Notes under the pieces: model-generated
What the model was told of the DNA's origin: nothing
Database searches by the model: none
What the model saw: the letters and a program-made list of their open reading frames with translations, nothing else
Origin: Brevundimonas sp. UBA2388
GTDB taxonomy: Bacteria > Pseudomonadota > Alphaproteobacteria > Caulobacterales > Caulobacteraceae
DNA: 9,359 nt
Assembly (NCBI GenBank): GCA_002343425.1
Contig: DDSO01000005.1
Span: 298 to 9,656 of the forward strand
Reading direction: 5' to 3'
Shown here: piece after piece, positions 5,930 through 9,359 of the stretch
Layout of the letters: each line of letters starts with the position of its first letter
Numbering within the stretch: the first letter of the stretch is position 1
Translations under genes and position numbers: made by a program

Positions 5930-6868
5930 TCAGCCGCGCTCGCCGGGCTCCTGGCTATAGTGCTGGCGGGGCGGTTGCGAGGGACGGGGCCGTTCGGGGC
6001 GATAGGGGCGCGCGGGCGGAGCCGGCGGCTCGTAGCGGGGCGGTTCCGGACGGTAGGGCGGCGGATAGGGGGCATAGTCGTCGCCGCCGTGGTCGTCGTC
6101 ATGATCCACAGGGGCGCAGCCGCCGCAGCTGTTGCGGCCGTCAATATAGCCCCGCTCATAGTCGCCGATCCCGACGTCGGGACGACCGCCGCAGCTGCCG
6201 CCGCAACGACCGCCGTACGAACCGTAGGACTCACGGCTTTCGTAGACGCTGTAGGAGCTGTGCTCGTAGCCGTAGTCTTCCCGCCGGCCGCCGCTGTCGC
6301 AGCCGCGGCGCTCGCTGTGGCCGTAGCGGCCGCCGCGGTCCTCGCCGTCGCGGCAGACGGTGGTCGCGACACAGGCCGGGGCGCGGCGCCCGTTGCGGCC
6401 GAAGCCCTCGACCACATAGCCGAACGGCGCGCTGGCGCAGGCCCGACCCTCATAGACCTCTTCATTGTAGATCGCGCCGCCGCCGTAATAGCCGCCGACG
6501 TCCCCGCCACCACCGCCCACATAGACGGCGCCGTAGCTGCCGCCGCCGCGCCGGATGCCGCCGACGTCATAGGCCCGGGCGTTGAAATAGCCGCCGGCCG
6601 ACGCGCCGGCGAAGGCGTTCGCGCTGGCGTTCGCATTCGCGTTGGCGTTGACGTTCACATTGATGTTGCTGTTGAAGCCGCCGCCGTGAGGCGGGGGCGG
6701 CGTATGGGGCGGAGGCGCGGGCGGCGGCCGATGCCCGCCGCCGCCGCAGCTGCTGCCGCAGCCTCCGCCGCTCCCCGGATGGCCACCGCCGCGCCGGTCG
6801 CCGGCGAAGGCGGGGCTGGCCGCCAGGATCGCAAGAGCGGCGACTGCCGCAAGGTTAATCATTCGCAT
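5930..6868 (-). CDS. Secreted Gly/Tyr/Cys-rich low-complexity protein with Asn-x repeat
   Basis: I do not recognise a family. The 312-residue product starts with a clear Sec signal peptide (hydrophobic 5-19, likely cleavage after AFA at 22), so it is exported to periplasm, envelope or outside. The mature protein has a Gly/Cys/His-rich start, a Pro-rich linker (48-60), ten Asn-x dipeptides (66-85), a Gly/Tyr-rich stretch, a Cys-containing middle (PACVATTVCRDG) and a Ser/Tyr/Glu-rich part. It ends with CGGSCGG (223-228 region), SCGGC, an Asp/His cluster (255-264) and a Pro/Arg/Tyr-rich tail. Cysteines are at 37, 41, 144, 166, 172, 190, 222, 226, 248 and 251, an even ten, suggesting disulfides. 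The ATG at 6868 has GGAG eight bases upstream; a second ATG lies two codons later. Reality is supported by the signal peptide and ribosome site, although GC bias opens other frames too. Confidence 0.75.
   Translation of the reverse strand: MRMINLAAVAALAILAASPAFAGDRRGGGHPGSGGGCGSSCGGGGHRPPPAPPPHTPPPPHGGGFNSNINVNVNANANANASANAFAGASAGGYFNARAYDVGGIRRGGGSYGAVYVGGGGGDVGGYYGGGAIYNEEVYEGRACASAPFGYVVEGFGRNGRRAPACVATTVCRDGEDRGGRYGHSERRGCDSGGRREDYGYEHSSYSVYESRESYGSYGGRCGGSCGGRPDVGIGDYERGYIDGRNSCGGCAPVDHDDDHGGDDYAPYPPPYRPEPPRYEPPAPPARPYRPERPRPSQPPRQHYSQEPGERG
6614..6673 (-). repeat. 60-bp hexanucleotide-period repeat encoding (Asn-x)10
   Basis: Ten consecutive 6-base units on the plus strand follow the pattern GCGTTN or close variants. 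Read on the minus strand they give Asn (once Ser) alternating with Ser, Ile, Val, Val, Ala and then Ala. Units differ mainly at third positions and in the alternating residue, so this is a diverged, translated tandem repeat rather than a recent slippage product. Confidence 0.8.
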
Positions 6869-6906
6869 GACGCCGACTCCGATGTGGAGCCGTTGTAAGC
6901 GTCTGG

Positions 6907-6912
6907 AATATA
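6907..6912 (-). promoter_or_regulatory. Possible -10 element of the secreted-protein gene
   Basis: TATATT on the minus strand lies in one of the few A/T-rich patches of the window, 39 bases before the ATG at 6868. No good -35 box is found 16-18 bases upstream, so this may be an activator-dependent or alternative-sigma promoter, or chance. Confidence 0.25.
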
Positions 6913-6938
6913 AAGGGTTCAGATTGCACCGAGCGGGC

Positions 6939-6959
6939 GAAAGTCCGCGCCCGACTTTC
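6939..6959. repeat. Perfect inverted repeat between the two secreted-protein genes
   Basis: GAAAGTC (6939-6945) and GACTTTC (6953-6959) are exact reverse complements around a 7-base G/C loop. The structure lies between the stop of the upstream gene (7005) and the candidate -10 of the downstream one (6907-6912). It could be an operator at about the -35 region or an RNA hairpin ending the upstream message; no T-run follows on the minus strand. Confidence 0.45.
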
Positions 6960-7004
6960 CCCGACAGGCCCTCAAATTAACCTTTCGGGTCGCAACAACG
7001 CCCC

Positions 7005-7460
7005 TCAGCGGTCGTAAAGATAAACCTCTGAGCACCCGCAATCCCGGTCGCGGCGCCGCGAGCGCCCGTCGTCCGACCACCGCCGCGATGAGGGCGACCG
7101 ATCGTCGTTGTAGCCCCATTCGTCGCGATAGGCGGGCCGCGACGGCGGGTCTTGTCGACGGTAGCCGTGGTCGCTGTGTCCCCGGCCGTAACCGTGGCCG
7201 TAGCGATCCCGGCCATGGCTGTAGCCATACCCCTGGCCGTATCCCGGCGCGGGCACATAGACCTGCGGCCGGTCCGAATAGCCGTCCGCCCAAAGGCCGG
7301 TCCCGACATAGGAACGGGTCTCGACCTCGGACAAGGGACTGCCGCCAACCGGCCGGCCGTAGGCATTGAGATAGATCGGCTGGCCCCAGGTCTGGGCCGA
7401 GGCGGCACCGGCGAGAGCGAGGGTGGCGAGGGCTGCCGCGGCGGCGAGGGTGCGGATCAT
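7005..7460 (-). CDS. Secreted Gly/Tyr/Arg/His-rich small protein with Cys-x-Cys tail
   Basis: I do not recognise a family. The 151-residue product has a strong Sec signal peptide (Arg3, hydrophobic 5-19, likely cleavage after ASA at 22). A short possibly folded segment follows (about 23-70: TWGQPIYLNAYGRPVGG, YVGTGLWADGYSDRPQVYVP). Then comes a Gly/Tyr/His repeat region (73-100, units such as GYGQGYGYSHG and YGHGYGRGH), and an Arg/Asp/Ser-rich, probably disordered region. The last 12 residues are DCGCSEVYLYDR, ending in a β-like strand after Cys141 and Cys143. AGGAG lies eight bases before the ATG at 7460, supporting real translation. It is 58 bp downstream of the DUF1674 gene on the same strand, so co-transcription is possible. 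Function is unknown; the His/Tyr and Cys motifs permit but do not prove metal binding or cross-linking. Confidence 0.78.
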   Translation of the reverse strand: MIRTLAAAAALATLALAGAASAQTWGQPIYLNAYGRPVGGSPLSEVETRSYVGTGLWADGYSDRPQVYVPAPGYGQGYGYSHGRDRYGHGYGRGHSDHGYRRQDPPSRPAYRDEWGYNDDRSPSSRRWSDDGRSRRRDRDCGCSEVYLYDR

Positions 7461-7518
7461 CGAGGTGTCTCCTGGAACACCCAGGTTAACACCGTTCGCC
7501 GGCCTTTGTTCTCCGCGG

Positions 7519-7755
7519 TCAGAAATCGACCGCCAGACCCTTCTTCTCCCAGTCGCCGTAGCGGGTCGGCTCGGGGCCTCGCGGGCCGCCGTGTTCGGTC
7601 GGCAGATCGGTCCCGCCCCCGGCCATGCGGCGTTCGGCGGCCTCCAGCAGGGCGCGGCGCGCGGCCTCGGTCAGGGGCCGCTCCGGGGTGGCGTTCGGCA
7701 CATCGGCGTTGAAGGCCGGCGTCGGGGTTTCGTCGGGGGTGGGATGATCGGTCAC
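7519..7755 (-). CDS. DUF1674 protein, SDHAF4-like succinate dehydrogenase assembly factor
   Basis: Encodes 78 residues. The C-terminal signature GGPRGPEPTRYGDWEKKG followed by LAVDF is diagnostic of DUF1674/SDHAF4 (yeast Sdh8). These factors bind the flavinated SdhA subunit and aid assembly of succinate dehydrogenase. The N-terminal half is Pro/Thr-rich and probably disordered, followed by a helix (TEAARRALLEAAERRMAG). The GTG at 7755 is preferred because GAGG lies five bases upstream. An earlier in-frame GTG at 7791 would add twelve residues and overlap a palindrome that looks regulatory. No sdh genes are in the window. It diverges from htpX across 87 bp. The assembly role is inherited from the family. 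Confidence 0.85.
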   Translation of the reverse strand: MTDHPTPDETPTPAFNADVPNATPERPLTEAARRALLEAAERRMAGGGTDLPTEHGGPRGPEPTRYGDWEKKGLAVDF

Positions 7756-7789
7756 AGCGGCCTCGCCTTGAGCCTGGGCGTTGATCCGC

Positions 7790-7802
7790 ACACATGATGT
7801 GT
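7790..7802. promoter_or_regulatory. Inverted repeat between DUF1674 and htpX
   Basis: ACACAT and ATGTGT are exact reverse complements around one G. The site lies between the divergent starts, 41 bases before the htpX ATG and 35 bases upstream of the preferred DUF1674 start. It could be a shared operator for both genes. No regulator is assigned. Confidence 0.35.
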
Positions 7803-7842
7803 TCGCCCCTCATGCGCCAGTTGCGATCGAAAATTCCGGACC

Positions 7843-8793
7843 ATGAACCACCTCAAGACCTTCACCCTGCTGGCGGCCCTGACCGCCCTCTTCGTCGGCC
7901 TCGGCTATCTGATCGGCGGGCCGACCGGCATGCTGATCGCCCTGGTGTTCGCCGGCGGGATGAACCTGTTCAGCTACTGGAACGCCGACAAGATCGTGAT
8001 GAAGATGTACCGGGCCCAGCCGGTCGATGAGCATCACCCCAACGCCGTGGTCCGCACCTATGTCGCCGATGTGGTTCAGATGGCGCGCGACGCGGGCCTG
8101 CCGCGGCCGGTGATCGCCATCATCCCCAACGACCAGCCCAACGCCTTCGCCACCGGCCGGAACCCGGAGAATGCCGCCGTCTGCGCCACCACGGGCCTGC
8201 TCGACATGCTGACCCGCGAGGAGATCCGCGGGGTAATGGCCCATGAGCTGGCCCATGTGAAGAACCGCGACACCCTGACGATGACAGTGACCGCGACGGT
8301 CGCCGGCGCCATCGCGGCCCTGGCCAATTTCGCGCTGTTCTTCGGCGGCGGAAACCAGGACGAGGAACGTCCTGGCGGCATCATCGGAACCCTGGCCCTG
8401 ATGATCCTGGCGCCCATGGCCGCCGGACTTGTCCAGATGGCCATCAGCCGATCGCGCGAATATGAGGCCGACCGTGTCGGCGCCGAGATCGCCGGCGATC
8501 CGCAATCCCTCGCCTCGGCCCTGCAGAAGATCGACGGCCATGCCCGCCAGATCGTCAACACGACCGCCGAACGCAATCCGGCCTCGGGCCAGCTGTTCAT
8601 CATCAATCCGCTGGCCGGCCGCGGCGCCGACAACCTGTTCTCGACCCATCCGGCGACCGGCAACCGGGTGAAGGCGCTGATGGAGCTGGGAACCAGAATG
8701 GGTATGGCGCCGCGCCGCGCGGCTTTCGTCGACTCTCCGGTCTCGACCAGCGTGCCGTCCACGCCGTCTCAGCCTCGCGGGCCCTGGGGCTAG
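7843..8793 (+). CDS. htpX: Membrane zinc metalloprotease HtpX (M48B)
   Basis: Encodes a 316-residue inner-membrane protease that degrades damaged or misfolded membrane proteins, overlapping functionally with FtsH. Two N-terminal helices (about 6-23 and 27-45) are followed by the zinc motif HELAH (134-138). Two further hydrophobic segments (145-168, 180-201) precede EYEAD (206-210), whose first Glu is the expected third zinc ligand. [25 protein letters not shown] and [14 protein letters not shown], split here by gaps in conservation, are typical of the family. A Ser/Pro-rich tail of about 25 residues, ending RGPWG, makes it slightly longer than E. coli HtpX (293). The ATG at 7843 fits the first helix, but the ribosome site is weak (GGA three bases away). 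htpX is often heat-inducible; I see no convincing σ32 promoter here. Confidence 0.95.
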   Translation: MNHLKTFTLLAALTALFVGLGYLIGGPTGMLIALVFAGGMNLFSYWNADKIVMKMYRAQPVDEHHPNAVVRTYVADVVQMARDAGLPRPVIAIIPNDQPNAFATGRNPENAAVCATTGLLDMLTREEIRGVMAHELAHVKNRDTLTMTVTATVAGAIAALANFALFFGGGNQDEERPGGIIGTLALMILAPMAAGLVQMAISRSREYEADRVGAEIAGDPQSLASALQKIDGHARQIVNTTAERNPASGQLFIINPLAGRGADNLFSTHPATGNRVKALMELGTRMGMAPRRAAFVDSPVSTSVPSTPSQPRGPWG

Positions 8794-8805
8794 CCCGACC
8801 CGCTG

Positions 8806-8833
8806 TTGCCGCGCGTGTCGCGGCTGCTAGTCT
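8806..8833 (+). promoter_or_regulatory. Candidate promoter giving a leaderless mRNA
   Basis: TTGCCG (8806-8811) and TAGTCT (8828-8833) are separated by 16 bases. The -10 keeps the key T, A and final T of TATAAT. Transcription would begin about seven bases further on, at the A of the ATG at 8840. That matches the absence of any Shine-Dalgarno sequence before this gene. Confidence 0.35.
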
Positions 8834-8839
8834 CCGGCC

Positions 8840-9115
8840 ATGGCTGAAGAGACCGAGACCGTCGAGGACATCGCCGCCGGGATTCTGAACGGCGTAATGG
8901 TCTGCGTCCTGAGTGCGGCCTTCCCGGTCCTGCTCGGCTGGCAGGCGGTGGTTCAGCGCGAAACGTGGGACGTCCGGTCCATGCCCATGCAGGATTCACT
9001 GTCGGGCGTCGTTCTGTTGCTTCTGAGCTTCTATTTTCTGACTGTCGGCTTCCGGTCGGTCCGAAAGAACATATCGGCCCTTCGCCGCCGCCGCGGCTCA
9101 TTCCCGATAGACTGA
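8840..9115 (+). CDS. Small two-helix membrane protein, function unknown
   Basis: Encodes 91 residues with no family I recognise. An acidic N-terminus (EETETVED, 3-10) precedes a hydrophobic segment (about 13-37), a polar loop with [10 protein letters not shown], a second hydrophobic segment (about 52-70) and a basic end ([15 protein letters not shown]). By the positive-inside rule the basic C-terminus is cytoplasmic, so a hairpin with both ends inside is likely. It is 46 bp after htpX and 97 bp before argG, all plus strand. No ribosome site precedes the ATG, and a promoter-like sequence at 8806-8833 suggests leaderless translation. It could be an htpX-operon partner or independent. Reality is supported by coherent membrane topology; it is short, so confidence is moderate. 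Confidence 0.65.
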   Translation: MAEETETVEDIAAGILNGVMVCVLSAAFPVLLGWQAVVQRETWDVRSMPMQDSLSGVVLLLLSFYFLTVGFRSVRKNISALRRRRGSFPID

Positions 9116-9134
9116 CCCTGCCGCATTCCCGCCC

Positions 9135-9163
9135 TTGCATCGCGGGGCGTCTGGTCCTTTAAG
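9135..9163 (+). promoter_or_regulatory. Candidate argG promoter
   Basis: TTGCAT (9135-9140) and TTTAAG (9158-9163) are separated by 17 bases and partly match TTGACA/TATAAT. A start near 9170 would give a leader of about 43 bases before argG. No arginine-repressor site or leader peptide was recognised. Found by eye. Confidence 0.35.
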
Positions 9164-9212
9164 CGCGCGCACACGTCCCAAACGCCTCCCCGCGTTCGCC
9201 GAAAGACCAGCC

Positions 9213-9359
9213 ATGACCCAGTCCGCGCCCAAGAAGGTCGTCCTCGCCTATTCGGGCGGTCTCGACACCTCCATCATCCTGAAATGGCTGCAGACCGAAT
9301 ACGGCGCGGAGGTCGTGACCTTCACCGCCGACCTGGGCCAGGGCGAGGAGCTGGAGCCG
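9213..9359 (+). CDS. argG: Argininosuccinate synthase, N-terminal part (runs off right edge)
   Basis: The first 49 codons are present. The start of the product carries [20 protein letters not shown], in which AYSGGLDTS (12-20) is the ATP-pyrophosphatase P-loop of argininosuccinate synthase. [12 protein letters not shown] follows, matching the conserved second strand of the family. The enzyme joins citrulline and aspartate using ATP, the penultimate step of arginine synthesis, in the cytoplasm. The ATG at 9213 fits the family N-terminus; only a weak GAAAGA-like ribosome site precedes it. The frame is open to the window end with no sign of damage. Confidence 0.95.
   Translation, partial: MTQSAPKKVVLAYSGGLDTSIILKWLQTEYGAEVVTFTADLGQGEELEP

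Noticed and set aside
6100..6800. Possible CRISPR-like or mobile repeat because of many GCC/CGG runs
   Set aside because: No regular repeat-spacer pattern. The repetition follows codons for Gly, Pro and Asn-Ala in one coding frame.
5960..6898. Plus-strand Ala/Val-rich frame of 312 codons opposite the secreted Cys-rich protein
   Set aside because: No ribosome site or domain. The minus-strand frame has a proper signal peptide, ribosome site and structured composition, so this is its shadow.
7476..7488. Short CCTGG/CCAGG hairpin before the small secreted-protein gene
   Set aside because: Five pairs only, partly covering the ribosome site; easily expected by chance.
7781..7813. σ32-like heat-shock promoter for htpX (TTGATC with CCCCTCAT)
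   Set aside because: Spacing of about 19 bases and a poor -35 match; insufficient to call.
8787..8796. GGGCTAGCCC palindrome over the htpX stop as a terminator
   Set aside because: It has no loop and no T-run, so it cannot form an intrinsic terminator; likely incidental.
9128..9146. CCCGC/GCGGG hairpin before argG as a terminator or attenuator
   Set aside because: Only five pairs with a nine-base loop, no T-run directly after it, and it overlaps the better-supported argG -35 region.

Overview
This is a GC-rich chromosomal window (about two thirds G+C by eye) of ordinary housekeeping and small accessory genes. Gene content and codon use point to an alphaproteobacterium, most likely Caulobacterales (Brevundimonas- or Caulobacter-like). 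The clues are a DUF1674/SDHAF4-type protein beside htpX, GTG/TTG starts, very short intergenic gaps and two low-complexity secreted proteins. The taxonomic assignment is inference; no 16S or marker search was possible. I see no rRNA, tRNA, CRISPR array, insertion sequence, integrase, toxin-antitoxin pair or phage gene.

Layout, left to right. (1) Minus-strand block 1-2494: kup (potassium uptake) followed by the 5' part of rsmB (16S rRNA m5C methyltransferase), which runs off the left edge. A 50-bp gap with a perfect hairpin separates them. (2) Divergent plus-strand pair 2738-4022: an Rrf2-family regulator and a short-chain dehydrogenase, separated by one base and probably one operon. A perfect 14-bp palindrome upstream is a candidate operator. 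(3) Minus-strand pair 4019-5104: a MarC-family membrane protein and a DUF1801 protein. They share a reading frame and are separated by one TAG stop plus one codon. The DUF1801 stop overlaps the dehydrogenase stop at CTAG. (4) pyrF (5199-5924), plus strand, the UMP-forming step of pyrimidine synthesis. (5) Minus-strand block 5930-7755: two secreted low-complexity proteins preceded by a DUF1674 protein, a likely succinate dehydrogenase assembly factor. (6) Plus-strand block 7843-9359: htpX (membrane zinc protease), a 91-residue two-helix membrane protein that may have a leaderless mRNA, and the first 49 codons of argG (arginine synthesis).

The genes do not form one pathway. pyrF and argG are nucleotide and amino-acid biosynthesis; kup, MarC, HtpX and the small protein act in the inner membrane; rsmB and DUF1674 serve ribosome and respiratory-complex maturation. 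The least explained part is 5930-7460, with two exported Gly/Tyr/Arg-rich proteins. One carries a ten-unit Asn-x dipeptide repeat and ten cysteines; the other ends in a Cys-x-Cys tail. I found no convincing new multi-gene system; this pair is the best candidate for undescribed biology. No gap exceeds 300 bases; the longest is 2495-2737.
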